Positions 33,877-42,530 of a DNA stretch of 64,000 nt are shown piece by piece. The notes under the pieces were generated by a model. It ran no database searches, was not told where the DNA came from, and worked only from the letters and a program-made list of their open reading frames with translations. How positions within the stretch are numbered: position 1 is the first letter of the stretch; the number at the start of each line of letters is the position of its first letter. The position numbers and the translations under genes are program-made. Source of the stretch: Nitrobacter sp035546855 (lineage in GTDB: Bacteria; Pseudomonadota; Alphaproteobacteria; Rhizobiales; Xanthobacteraceae); assembly GCA_035546855.1 (NCBI GenBank), contig DASZVY010000089.1:55808-119807 (forward strand). Reading direction: 5' to 3'.

Positions 33877-35508
33877 ATGTCGGAAGCCCTGTCAGCGAGC
33901 GATCTGCGAACGTTCGCCGAACAATCCAATGCCTGGCCGTTCGAGCAGGCCAAGGCGCTCGTCGCGCGGCTGAAGAGGACGCCGAAGGACGAGGTGCTGT
34001 TCGAGACCGGCTACGGGCCGTCCGGCCTGCCGCATATCGGCACCTTCGGCGAGGTCGCGCGCACCACCATGGTGCGCCATGCCTTCCGCGTCCTGACCGA
34101 GGACAGGATCAAGACCAGGCTATTGGCCTTCTCCGACGACATGGACGGTCTCCGCAAGGTGCCTGACAACGTGCCCAACAAGGAGATGCTGACGCAGGAT
34201 CTCGGCAAGCCGCTGACCAAGGTGCGCGATCCCTTCGGCACGCATCCGAGCTTCGGCGCGCACAACAACGCGCGGCTGCGCGCGTTTCTCGACACGTTCG
34301 GCTTCGATTACGAATTCGCCAGCTCGACGGAATATTATACATCGGGCCGCTTCGATGCGACGCTTCTGAAGGTGCTCGCCAACATCGAGAAGGTAATGGC
34401 GATCATGCTGCCGTCGCTGCGCGAGGAGCGCGCGGCGAGCTACTCGCCGTTCCTGCCGATCTGTCCGCGCACCGGCGTGGTGCTGCAGGTGCCGATATCG
34501 GCACATGATGCGAAGGCCGGCACGGTCTCCTACGACGATCCCGACACGAAGGAGCGCGTCACGGTGCCGGTCACAGGCGGTCACTGCAAGCTGCAGTGGA
34601 AGCCGGACTGGGCGATGCGCTGGACCGCGCTCGGGGTTGATTATGAAATGGCGGGCAAGGACCTGATCGATTCGGTGAAGCTGTCGGGCAAGATCTGCAC
34701 GGCGCTCGGCGGCACGCCACCGGAAGGTTTTAATTACGAACTGTTCCTCGACGACAAGGGCCAGAAGATCTCCAAGTCGAAGGGCAACGGCCTGACCATC
34801 GAGGAATGGCTGCGCTATGCCTCGCCGGAATCGCTGTCGCTGTTCATGTATCGCGAGCCGAAAGCGGCGAAGCGGCTGTATTTCGACGTCATTCCCCGCA
34901 ACGTCGACGACTACCAGCAATTCCTCGAAGGTTTTGCGCGTCAAGACACCAAGCAGCGGCTGGCCAATCCGGTCTGGCACATTCATTCCGGCCAGCCGCC
35001 GAAGGCCGATATGCCAGTGACGTTCCAGTTGCTGCTGACGCTGGTGTCATCGTCGAATGCCGAGAACGCCGAGACGCTGTGGGGCTTCATCGGCCGCTAC
35101 CGGCCGGGCGTCACGCCGCAGACGCATCCCAAACTGAACGATATGGTCGGCTACGCCATCAACTACTATCGCGACTTCGTTGCACCGGCGAAGCAGTTCC
35201 GCGAGCCGAGCGACAGCGAACGCGCCGCATTGCAGGATTTGCGCGATGCGCTGTCGCAACTGCCGGCGGACGCCTCGGCCGAGGACATCCAGAACGTGGT
35301 TTACGAAATCGGCCGCCGCGAGCCGTTCCTCGATCACAAGAAGCTTGCGAAGGACGGCCGTCCTGGCGTCGCGCTGGACTGGTTCAACATGCTGTATCAG
35401 GTGCTGCTCGGGCAGGAGAAAGGCCCGCGCTTCGGCTCGTTCGTCGCGGTCTATGGCGTCAACAATGCGGTGGCGATGATCGACGGCGCGCTGGCGCGGA
35501 GTGCATAG
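33877..35508 (+). CDS. lysS: Lysyl-tRNA synthetase, class I
   Basis: Charges tRNA-Lys. 543 residues, class I (archaeal-type) enzyme rather than the class II LysS of E. coli; the class I form is normal in many alphaproteobacteria. The HIGH motif is GLPHIGTFGE near residue 47 and the KMSKS motif is KISKSKGNG near residue 295. ATG at 33877 follows GGAGAGAGAGTAGAG. No class II gene is visible in the window. Confidence 0.95.
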   Translation: MSEALSASDLRTFAEQSNAWPFEQAKALVARLKRTPKDEVLFETGYGPSGLPHIGTFGEVARTTMVRHAFRVLTEDRIKTRLLAFSDDMDGLRKVPDNVPNKEMLTQDLGKPLTKVRDPFGTHPSFGAHNNARLRAFLDTFGFDYEFASSTEYYTSGRFDATLLKVLANIEKVMAIMLPSLREERAASYSPFLPICPRTGVVLQVPISAHDAKAGTVSYDDPDTKERVTVPVTGGHCKLQWKPDWAMRWTALGVDYEMAGKDLIDSVKLSGKICTALGGTPPEGFNYELFLDDKGQKISKSKGNGLTIEEWLRYASPESLSLFMYREPKAAKRLYFDVIPRNVDDYQQFLEGFARQDTKQRLANPVWHIHSGQPPKADMPVTFQLLLTLVSSSNAENAETLWGFIGRYRPGVTPQTHPKLNDMVGYAINYYRDFVAPAKQFREPSDSERAALQDLRDALSQLPADASAEDIQNVVYEIGRREPFLDHKKLAKDGRPGVALDWFNMLYQVLLGQEKGPRFGSFVAVYGVNNAVAMIDGALARSA

Positions 35509-35831
35509 ATTCTTTCGTCATGGCCGGGCTTGTCCCGGTCGTCGAAGTGAACGCTACGGTGCGAATCCGTTGATGGACCATATAATAATGGCGAAGAGCA
35601 TCCCGATCGTTTGAGTTTGGCAAAATATGACGGTTGCAATAACGCAAAGTGGGCGGCTATACGCCGTACGCTAGGGCAGACGATTGCAATGCCGGCAGCT
35701 ATGCTCAAGGCAAGACCAATCAGCATTTGCGTAACAGTTATATTGAGCCAAAGAGATGCGTTGAGGCTAGATGCTTCAATGAGAGCCAGGCCGTTGAGAG
35801 CGGAAAAGGCAACAACGACGGGCCAATACAC
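35451..35831 (-). CDS. Hypothetical small membrane protein in a low-GC patch
   Basis: 126-residue frame on the strand opposite the lysS end. The first 78 residues look coding: a helix (PVVVAFSALNGLALIEA) and another (ITVTQMLIGLALSIAAGIAI), with GC content well below the window average. The last 45 residues (HFDDRDKPGHDE...) are read from a REP-type repeat and from antisense lysS, so the original 3' end is probably lost. AGGAAGATGAAGTGT precedes the ATG. Possibly a small acquired gene cut by a repeat. Confidence 0.4.
   Translation of the reverse strand: MYWPVVVAFSALNGLALIEASSLNASLWLNITVTQMLIGLALSIAAGIAIVCPSVRRIAAHFALLQPSYFAKLKRSGCSSPLLYGPSTDSHRSVHFDDRDKPGHDERIYALRASAPSIIATALLTP
35514..35560. 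repeat. REP-type repeat fragment after lysS
   Basis: TCGTCATGGCCGGGCTTGTC and the following CCGGTCGTCGAAGTGAACG form the single-hairpin repeat common between genes in Bradyrhizobium-type genomes. It lies just after the lysS stop. Confidence 0.6.
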
Positions 35832-35864
35832 TTCATCTTCCTGAGATAGGGTTCATTGTCCCGT

Positions 35865-36497
35865 CTACTGGCTCGCCCAGACGATCCGCGCGATCCATTC
35901 CACGTCGGCAGCCGCAAGCGTGCGGTCGGCGTGGCTCGGATTGAGCGATTGCAACTCGATCGTCTTGGCGGTGCGTCGCTTCAATTCCTTCACCATCACC
36001 TCGCCGTCGCGGGTCTTCACGACGACGCGGTCGCCACGGCGGATCGGCGAGCCCGGCGAGACCACGATGACGTCGCCGTCGCGATAGGCGGGCTTCATCG
36101 AATCGCCGGAAATCTCCAAAGCGTAAGCATGCTCGTCGTTGACCGACGGCAGTCCGACTTCGTCCCAGCCCTTGCCGACCGGAAAGCCTCCGTCGTCGAA
36201 ATAGCCGCCGGAGCCGGCTTCCGCAAAACCGAGCAGCGGCACCGCCTGCGCCGCGCGCGCCGTGTCCTCGATGAACTGCACGAAAGTATCGATCGCGGTG
36301 TTGGTGGCGGCGAGCGCCTTGGCGACCGATTCAGTCGACGGCCATCGCTCGCGGCCGTCAGCCGTGATGCGTTTGGACTTGTTGAAAGTGGTCGGGTCGA
36401 GCCCCGACTTCTTCGCGAGGCCGGACGGCGACAGGCCGGCGCGCTCGGCCAGCCGATCCAGCGCGGTCCAAATCTGGTCGTGGGTCAGCATCGACAT
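35865..36497 (-). CDS. LexA/S24-type transcriptional regulator
   Basis: 210-residue phage-repressor-like regulator. An N-terminal helix-turn-helix (LAERAGLSPSGLAKKSGLDPTTF) is followed by an S24 signal-peptidase-like domain with the nucleophile serine in ISGDSMKPAYRDGD and the base lysine in VVVKTRDGEVMVKELKRR. A self-cleavage dipeptide of Ala-Gly type is present before it (FAEAGSGGYFDD). Such proteins respond to DNA damage or metabolic signals. A promoter is predicted upstream (36555-36583). Confidence 0.9.
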   Translation of the reverse strand: MSMLTHDQIWTALDRLAERAGLSPSGLAKKSGLDPTTFNKSKRITADGRERWPSTESVAKALAATNTAIDTFVQFIEDTARAAQAVPLLGFAEAGSGGYFDDGGFPVGKGWDEVGLPSVNDEHAYALEISGDSMKPAYRDGDVIVVSPGSPIRRGDRVVVKTRDGEVMVKELKRRTAKTIELQSLNPSHADRTLAAADVEWIARIVWASQ

Positions 36498-36554
36498 GGC
36501 GTGGATCCTGAATCCGGTCTCCCGGGACGGTGAATTTTGTCAAAAAGCTAGGAA

Positions 36555-36583
36555 TTATTACCTCAATTGAACCCTCTCTGCAA
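36555..36583 (-). promoter_or_regulatory. Predicted promoter of the S24-type regulator
   Basis: On the minus strand TTGCAG (36578-36583), 17-base spacer, TAATAA (36555-36560). The 314-base gap up to the DUF952 gene otherwise shows no gene or RNA I can support. GGTAATAATTCC overlaps the -10 and is a candidate operator, without further support. Confidence 0.55.
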
Positions 36584-36811
36584 TCGTCGGCCGCCAAAAT
36601 GCCGCTCTTGAAGTCAGCCGGGGCCGCCGATACGGTCAAACCAGTGCGATCTGCCGGGCGGCGATAACTCGGCGACAGGATTGCACGTTTTTTCAATGAG
36701 TTGGATCGCGATTGGGGGGAACTCGGTGGTCGTTGCCGTCCTTGATCGTGTCCGGGGGCTGAGCCGCCGAGACCCGTCTCGCGGGGCCCACAAGCAGGAA
36801 CTCCAGCCGCG

Positions 36812-37156
36812 GTGCGCATCATCTACAAAATCTGTCCGGCGTCGGCATGGCGGGAAGCTGAGCGGCAGGGTGTCTACCGCGGCAGCGCCGATGACCTGCG
36901 AGATGGCTTTATCCATTTTTCGACGGCGGCGCAGGTCGCGGGAACGGCGCGCAAGCACTTTGCCGGGCAGACCGGGTTGTTTCTGATTGCGGTTGATGCC
37001 GCCGCGCTCGGCGACGCGTTGCGCTGGGACGTCTCGCGCGGCGGCGAGCTGTTTCCGCATCTTTATGGCCCTCTCGATCTCGGCCATGTCACCGCGATCC
37101 AGGATTTGCGCCTGCGGTCGGACGGCGCCCATGACATTCCGGAGCTTGCGCCGTGA
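36812..37156 (+). CDS. DUF952 domain-containing protein
   Basis: 114-residue member of DUF952: IYKICPASAWREAERQGVY, then SADDLRDGFIHFSTAAQV and HLYGPLDLGHVTAI, the conserved core of the family. Function unknown. Starts with GTG at 36812. Its stop overlaps the pyrD GTG start (GTGA), so the two are coupled; the same order is common in related bacteria. Confidence 0.9.
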   Translation: MRIIYKICPASAWREAERQGVYRGSADDLRDGFIHFSTAAQVAGTARKHFAGQTGLFLIAVDAAALGDALRWDVSRGGELFPHLYGPLDLGHVTAIQDLRLRSDGAHDIPELAP

Positions 37157-38247
37157 TCCGCGCGTTCGATGCCTTCTCGCTGCCGCTGCTGCGGTGGCTT
37201 GATCCCGAGGATGCGCACCGGCTCGCGGTGCAGGGCTTGCGCCTGTTGCCCCCGATGCGGCCCCGCGCCGACGATCCGAAACTCGCCGTGCGCGCCTTCG
37301 GGTTGAATTTTTCAAATCCGGTCGGCATGGCGGCGGGCTTTGACAAAAGCGCCGAGGTGCCCGACGCGCTGCTGCGGCTGGGCTTCGGCTTCGTCGAGAT
37401 CGGCTCTGTGACGCCGAGGCCGCAAGGCGGCAATCCGCGGCCCCGGCTGTTCCGGCTCGAGCGCGACGAGGCCGTCATCAATCGCATGGGCTTCAACAAC
37501 GACGGCGCCGACGTGGTGCTGCGGCGGCTCGCGGCGCGGGCCAACGGCGGCGGGATCGTCGGCGTGAACGTCGGCGCCAACAAGGATTCCGCGGACCGCA
37601 CCGCCGACTATGTCAAGCTGATCGAGACCTTTGCGCCGGTCGCGAGCTACTTCACGGTCAACGTGTCGTCGCCCAACACGCCGGGTCTGCGCAATCTCCA
37701 GCAGGCGGCGGCGCTCGACGATCTCCTGGCCAAGGTCATCGATGCCCGTGAACGGGTGCGTGTGAAAGCCGGCGATTCGCCGGTGCTGCTCAAGATCGCG
37801 CCGGATCTGACGCTTGCCGAGCTCGACGATGTCGTGCATATCGCGCGGTCCCGCCGGGTGGACGGCATGATCGTCGGCAACACCACGCTGGCGCGGCCCT
37901 CGATCCTGCGCGAACAGGCCCGCGCGAAGGAACAGGGCGGCCTGTCGGGGCGCCCGCTGTTCCGGCTGTCGACCCGCATGGTCGCGGAGACCTATGTGCG
38001 CGCGGAAGGCGCGTTCCCGTTGGTCGGCGTCGGGGGCATCGACTCCGGCGGCGCCGCGCTGACCAAGGTTCGCGCCGGTGCCAGCCTGATCCAGCTTTAT
38101 TCGTCATTGATCTACAAGGGGCTCGGCCTCGTCGACGACATCAAGCGCGACCTGGTCTCGACGCTGCTACGCACCGGGCGCGACTCCTTGTCGGAAATCG
38201 TCGGCGCGGATGCCGCGACCATCACGGCCGAGGACTGGCCGGTCTAA
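37153..38247 (+). CDS. pyrD: Dihydroorotate dehydrogenase (quinone), class 2
   Basis: Membrane-associated flavoprotein of pyrimidine synthesis; oxidises dihydroorotate with ubiquinone as acceptor. 364 residues, class 2 length, with NPVGMAAGFDKSAEVPDALL, GSVTPRPQGGNPRPR, the catalytic serine in FTVNVSSPNTPGLRNLQ and VGVGGIDSGGAALTKVRAGA. It begins GTG within the DUF952 stop. Its stop overlaps the convergent MATE gene stop. Confidence 0.96.
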   Translation: MIRAFDAFSLPLLRWLDPEDAHRLAVQGLRLLPPMRPRADDPKLAVRAFGLNFSNPVGMAAGFDKSAEVPDALLRLGFGFVEIGSVTPRPQGGNPRPRLFRLERDEAVINRMGFNNDGADVVLRRLAARANGGGIVGVNVGANKDSADRTADYVKLIETFAPVASYFTVNVSSPNTPGLRNLQQAAALDDLLAKVIDARERVRVKAGDSPVLLKIAPDLTLAELDDVVHIARSRRVDGMIVGNTTLARPSILREQARAKEQGGLSGRPLFRLSTRMVAETYVRAEGAFPLVGVGGIDSGGAALTKVRAGASLIQLYSSLIYKGLGLVDDIKRDLVSTLLRTGRDSLSEIVGADAATITAEDWPV

Positions 38248-39599
38248 CGAAACGTTGCTTTCAGCAGCGCCGGGTAGCGCAGTGCCTGTAGGCCGCCGCG
38301 TGCGACGTAGAGCACGAGCAGCGCGCCCCACAGGCCGGCATTGCCGAACGGCCGCAGCGCGAACCACGCCGCGAGAAAGATGGCGAGCGAAAGCACCATC
38401 AGGTTGCGCATGTCGCGGGCCCAGGTCGCGCCGATGAAGATGCCGTCATAGGCAAACGCGAAGACGCCGAGCACGGGGGCGAGCGTCACCAGCCATAAAT
38501 AGAGACGCGCGTCCCGCTGCACGTCCGGACTCGCGGTCATGATGTCGATCAGAGCAGGTCCGAACAAGGCGTAGGCGGCGGTGACGGCCAGCGCGAAAGC
38601 AAACCCCCACAGGATGACGAGTCGTGTTGCGCCTGAGAACGCGAACCGGTCGCACGCGCCCACGGCACGGCCGCACATCTGCTCGGCCGCGTTGGCGAGT
38701 CCGTCGAGAAAGAAGGCGCTGATCAGCAAAAAATTGTTCAGCACCGCATTGGCCGCAAGCGTGATGTCGCCGGCGCGGGCCCCCTGCGCGGTGAAGAACA
38801 GGAAGGCCGCGATCAGTGCCGCGGTGCGGATCATGATGTCGCGATTGACCGACAGCATCCGCAGCAGCCTGGCGCGGTCGAGCAGGGCGGCGCGCCGGAC
38901 AGCCAGAGATCCGCCGGCGATGCGCCGGGCGATGACGACGCCCAGCAGCAAGCCGGCCGCTTCGGCGACAATGGACGCGATCGCCGCGCCGGCGATTCCA
39001 AGATCGAAAACCAGCACGAGCAGGACGGTCATCGCCATGTTGGTGACGTTGATGGCGATCTGCGTCGTCAGCGCCAGCGAAGCGCGCGCCTGCCCGATCA
39101 GCCAACCGAGCACCACGTAATTGGCGAGCGCGAGCGGTGCGGACCAGATCCGGATCGCAAAATAGCTGCGTGCGGCCAGCGTCACGCCTGCGCTGCCGCC
39201 CATCGCGGCAAAGACCGCCGCCGAGAGCGGAACTTGAAGGATAATCAGCGCCGCGCCGGTCGCGCCCGCGAGGATGAAGCCGCGCAGCAGCAGCGCCCGG
39301 ATTTCACCGCTCTCGCCCGCGCCGGCCGCTTGCGCCGTCAACGCCACGGTTCCCATGCGTAGGAAGGCGAACAGCCAGAACGTGCAGTCGAAGATGACCG
39401 ACGCCATCGCCACGCCGCCAAGCAGCGTGGCGTTGCCGAGCCGTCCGATCGCGATGGTTGCGACGATGCCGAGCAAGGGCGTCGTCAGGTTGGCGACCAT
39501 CGCCGGTCCCGCGATCGCGAACACCTGCGCGTTCGTCACGCGGCCTTCTGTCGTTGAAGCAGGCTCCGGCGGCGGTGAGAGCGCGCGCGCGTCCATCAT
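38244..39599 (-). CDS. MATE family efflux transporter
   Basis: 451-residue multidrug/toxin exporter with 12 predicted helices in two halves. Family signatures are AIAGPAMVANLTTPLLGIVATIAIGRLG in the first helix pair and the DGLANAAEQMCGRAVG motif in helix 7. Starts ATG at 39599, overlapping the MBL hydrolase stop (ATGA), so translation is coupled. Substrate unknown. Confidence 0.92.
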   Translation of the reverse strand: MMDARALSPPPEPASTTEGRVTNAQVFAIAGPAMVANLTTPLLGIVATIAIGRLGNATLLGGVAMASVIFDCTFWLFAFLRMGTVALTAQAAGAGESGEIRALLLRGFILAGATGAALIILQVPLSAAVFAAMGGSAGVTLAARSYFAIRIWSAPLALANYVVLGWLIGQARASLALTTQIAINVTNMAMTVLLVLVFDLGIAGAAIASIVAEAAGLLLGVVIARRIAGGSLAVRRAALLDRARLLRMLSVNRDIMIRTAALIAAFLFFTAQGARAGDITLAANAVLNNFLLISAFFLDGLANAAEQMCGRAVGACDRFAFSGATRLVILWGFAFALAVTAAYALFGPALIDIMTASPDVQRDARLYLWLVTLAPVLGVFAFAYDGIFIGATWARDMRNLMVLSLAIFLAAWFALRPFGNAGLWGALLVLYVARGGLQALRYPALLKATFR

Positions 39600-40330
39600 A
39601 TCCCGATCACGAGACCGTCGTGGGCCGCGATATGCGGAATGTCCGAGATTCGGGCCAGCACGTCCTCGCTCATGTGGGTCAGAACCAGCCGCTTCGGCGC
39701 GATGCGCGGCAACTGCGCGGCGAGCGTCGCGTAGCTCAGGTGGTTTCTGACGTTGGTGTCGAATGTATAGGCTTCGCAGATGAAGAGATCGGCGTGACGC
39801 GCGGCCGGCACCAGCGTTTCCGTCCATTCGGTGTCGGCGCTGTAGGTCACGATGCGGCCTTCGCTTTCGATGCGATAGGCATGAAACGGGCCGCCGCCTG
39901 TGCCGTGGACCACCTCGAACGGCGTGACGGTGGCTGCGCCGAATGTCGTGGCCTCTCCAGGCCGCAGTTCGACCAGATTGATCTCGAAGCGCTGCTGCGT
40001 TTTCGAGGAATTCTCGAACAGCGCCTCCATCACCTGCGTCAGCCGCATCCGCAGGCCGGGCGGACCTGCGATGGTCAGGGGCGCCTGCCTGTGGCTGAAT
40101 TGTGCGTTGAGAATGAAGAACGGCAGGCCGGCGAAGTGGTCGCCGTGGAAATGGCTAATAAGGATCAACCCGATCTTGTCGAGGTCGACATGATCGCGCT
40201 TGAGTGCCACAAGCGACGACGCGCCGCAATCGATCAGCAGGTTGGTGCGTTCGCCGGTGACGTGAAAACAGGTATTGAACCGGCCGCCGGACCCAAACGC
40301 ATCGCCGCAGCCGATGAAATGAACCTGCAT
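39596..40330 (-). CDS. MBL-fold metallo-hydrolase (RNase Z-like)
   Basis: 244-residue metallo-beta-lactamase-fold protein. Metal motif HFHGDHFAGLP, the later aspartate/histidine in YSADTEWTE and LTHMSEDV, and GSGGRFNTCFHV near the N-terminus place it with RNase Z/phosphodiesterase-type enzymes. It is shorter than tRNase Z and has no exosite arm, so the substrate is open. It is coupled (ATGA) to the MATE gene downstream and 12 bases from the small membrane protein gene. Confidence 0.88.
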   Translation of the reverse strand: MQVHFIGCGDAFGSGGRFNTCFHVTGERTNLLIDCGASSLVALKRDHVDLDKIGLILISHFHGDHFAGLPFFILNAQFSHRQAPLTIAGPPGLRMRLTQVMEALFENSSKTQQRFEINLVELRPGEATTFGAATVTPFEVVHGTGGGPFHAYRIESEGRIVTYSADTEWTETLVPAARHADLFICEAYTFDTNVRNHLSYATLAAQLPRIAPKRLVLTHMSEDVLARISDIPHIAAHDGLVIGI

Positions 40331-40342
40331 GGCACGCGCCGG

Positions 40343-40648
40343 TTATCGCCCGCGCGGCGCGTTGTAGAGACGCGCGATCAGCCAGACCGGGACGACGATG
40401 ACCGCGCCGAGCAGGAAGTAGCGCCACAGGCCGCTGAGGGCGTCGAAACCGAAACGCCAGACCTGGTTGATCAGCAGGCGAATGCTGTAAACGATATTCC
40501 AGGGGTCGAAGCCGATGGCTGCCAGTATCACGCCGACCAGCGTCGACAGCAGGACGAGGCGGAATGCCACCGCCAGCGGCGACCCGCCGAGAAAGCGTGA
40601 CAGGTTGTCCTGACTGGCCGGCAATTCCCGGGTCTCGTTCGGCATCAT
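40343..40648 (-). CDS. Small membrane protein (DUF6460-like)
   Basis: 101 residues with two hydrophobic segments (about residues 28-48 and 73-92). The middle, IRLLINQVWRFGFDALSGLWRYFLLGAVIVVPVWLI, matches my recollection of DUF6460 proteins of rhizobia; function unknown. ATG at 40648 follows AGGAGAAAC, a good ribosome-binding site. Same strand as and just upstream of the MBL gene. Confidence 0.7.
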   Translation of the reverse strand: MMPNETRELPASQDNLSRFLGGSPLAVAFRLVLLSTLVGVILAAIGFDPWNIVYSIRLLINQVWRFGFDALSGLWRYFLLGAVIVVPVWLIARLYNAPRGR

Positions 40649-40715
40649 GTTTCTCCTGCGAGCGCTTCGCTCAGCATAGACGCTGCAACGCACATGGGGA
40701 ACTGCCGCCTTGGCG

Positions 40716-42530
40716 TCAATAGCCGCCAGCCGCTGTTTCCGATGTCAGCATCCGCTCCAGTGCGTCCAGCCGATCGGCTTCGCGCGGCGGCTTGTCCCAG
40801 CGCAGCCGGCTGATACGGGGAAAGCGCATCGCAATGCCGGATTTGTGGCGTGCCGAGCGTTGCAGGCCCTCGAATGCGATTTCCAGCACCAGGCCCTGAT
40901 CGGGTTCATGCACGACATGGCGCACCGGGCCGAAGGTTTCGGTGGTATTGCGGCGGACGAAGCGGTCGATCTGGAGCAGCTCCTCGTCGGTGAAGCCGAA
41001 ATAGGCTTTGCCCACCGGCACCAGTTGTTCCGCGCCATCGGCATTCGTCCACACGCCGAATGTGTAGTCCGAATAATATGACGAGCGCTTTCCGTGACCG
41101 CGCTGCGCGTACATCAGCACGGCATCGATGACGTGCGGATCGCGCTTCCACTTCCACCACGGCCCTTTCGGCCGGCCCGGCAGATAAGGCCCATCGCGCC
41201 GCTTGAGCATGACTCCCTCGACAGCCTCGGCATCCGTCCCCGCGCCCGCCGAGGTCGGGTCGGCACGCGCCGCCGCAAGTTCGTCCCAGGTTGCAAAAGG
41301 CACCTGCGGCGAGAGGTCGATCCGGGGATCGTCGAGTGCCGCAACGAACGTCTCCAGGCGTACCCGGCGTTCCGTGAACGGCAGTTCGCGCAGGTCATTG
41401 TCGCCGTCGGCCAAGAGGTCGTAGGCGCGAAGGTGAATTGGAAACTCCTTCATCAGCTTCGGCGTCACCGCCTTGCGGTTGAGTCTTTGCTGCAGGACAT
41501 TGAAGGATTGTACGCGTCCGCCGCGCACCACCAGCAGTTCGCCGTCGATGGCGCCGGGTAAATGGAGCGAGGGCACAAGGTCGGGAAAGCTCCTGGTGAT
41601 GTCCTCGCCCGTGCGCGAATAGAGCCGCGTCGCGATGTGGCCGCGGTCGTCGCGGCCGCTGACAGCCTGAATGCGGATGCCGTCCCATTTCCATTCGGCG
41701 GCGAAGTCCGCGGCGTCCAGCGTGGAGAAGTCGGCATCCTCGATGGCGTGAGCGAGCATCACGGGACGGAACGGCGCGGGATCGCGATTGATGGGCTTGT
41801 CGGCACGGCCCTCGAGCCACGCAAACAGGTCGAGATATGGGGGTGCCAGCCCCGGCCAGATCAGTTCGACGTCGTGCGCGTCCTTGTTTCCGAGTGCGGC
41901 CGCTGCGGTCTTCGCAAGCCGCGCCGAAACGCCGATCCGCATCCCGCCGGTGACGAGCTTCAGCAACGCCCAGCGCCCGGTCTCGTCGAGTTCGTCGAGC
42001 CAGCGCGCAAGCTGCGCCGGCAATTCGGCTTTCCCGAGCGTGCGCAGCGTGGCAACGACCTCGGTCAGCGTCGGAGGCGGCGGGTTGTTGTGGCGACGTG
42101 CCGCCACAGCCACGATGTTTTCACCTCTCCCCGCCGGGGAGAGGTCGATGCGCGTCGGCGCAGCGGGTGAGGGGGTGTCGTCGCGTCTGGCAGATTGATC
42201 CCCTTCACCCGGCTCAAGCCCTGCGGCTTTCGCCGACCTCTCCCCGGCGGGGAGAGGTGAAGATGGCCACATCAAGGCTACCGTCTCGGAGAGATCGCCG
42301 ACATAATCGTAGGACAGGGCGAACAGCGTCGGATCGGTTCGCTCGGCGATCAGGTCGCGGATCACGCCGGCCTTGGCGTGTTTGAAGGACAGGGTGCCGG
42401 TGAGCGCGGCGAGCGCATAGCCGCGATCGGGATCGGGCGTTTCGCTGAAATAGGCGGTAATCAGCCGCAGCTTGTTGTTGCGGCCGGGTTCGTAGGCGAG
42501 GCGATCAAGAAGCTCCGCGAAACGATTCAT
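40716..42530 (-). CDS. ATP-dependent DNA ligase (cisplatin damage response type)
   Basis: 604-residue ATP-dependent DNA ligase of the type found with Lhr-like helicase and an MBL exonuclease. N-terminal helical DNA-binding region, then the nucleotidyl-transfer domain with lysine in EWKWDGIRIQA (about residue 280), GELLV, GVMLKRRDGPYLPGR and the OB-fold YTFGVWTNADG.EQLVPVG. Residues about 90-136 (LPAGERSAKAAG...SPAGRGE) are low-complexity and are read from a 138-base palindromic repeat inserted in frame. Homologues are about 530 residues. Its start overlaps the exonuclease stop (ATGA). Confidence 0.92.
   Translation of the reverse strand: MNRFAELLDRLAYEPGRNNKLRLITAYFSETPDPDRGYALAALTGTLSFKHAKAGVIRDLIAERTDPTLFALSYDYVGDLSETVALMWPSSPLPAGERSAKAAGLEPGEGDQSARRDDTPSPAAPTRIDLSPAGRGENIVAVAARRHNNPPPPTLTEVVATLRTLGKAELPAQLARWLDELDETGRWALLKLVTGGMRIGVSARLAKTAAAALGNKDAHDVELIWPGLAPPYLDLFAWLEGRADKPINRDPAPFRPVMLAHAIEDADFSTLDAADFAAEWKWDGIRIQAVSGRDDRGHIATRLYSRTGEDITRSFPDLVPSLHLPGAIDGELLVVRGGRVQSFNVLQQRLNRKAVTPKLMKEFPIHLRAYDLLADGDNDLRELPFTERRVRLETFVAALDDPRIDLSPQVPFATWDELAAARADPTSAGAGTDAEAVEGVMLKRRDGPYLPGRPKGPWWKWKRDPHVIDAVLMYAQRGHGKRSSYYSDYTFGVWTNADGAEQLVPVGKAYFGFTDEELLQIDRFVRRNTTETFGPVRHVVHEPDQGLVLEIAFEGLQRSARHKSGIAMRFPRISRLRWDKPPREADRLDALERMLTSETAAGGY
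42122..42259. repeat. Palindromic repeat inserted in frame in the DNA ligase gene
   Basis: 138 bases bounded by CACCTCTCCCCGCCGGGGAGA (42122-42147) and its inverted match CGACCTCTCCCCGGCGGGGA (42234-42259). Each end is itself a palindrome. The centre has GCGTCGGCGCAGCGGGTGAG. Length is 46 codons and the minus-strand frame used by the ligase has no stop. Same family as 49312-49449. Confidence 0.85.

Noticed and set aside
36614..37315. Minus-strand 233-codon frame across the DUF952-pyrD start
   Set aside because: Arginine-rich shadow translation; the opposite strand has two recognised families.
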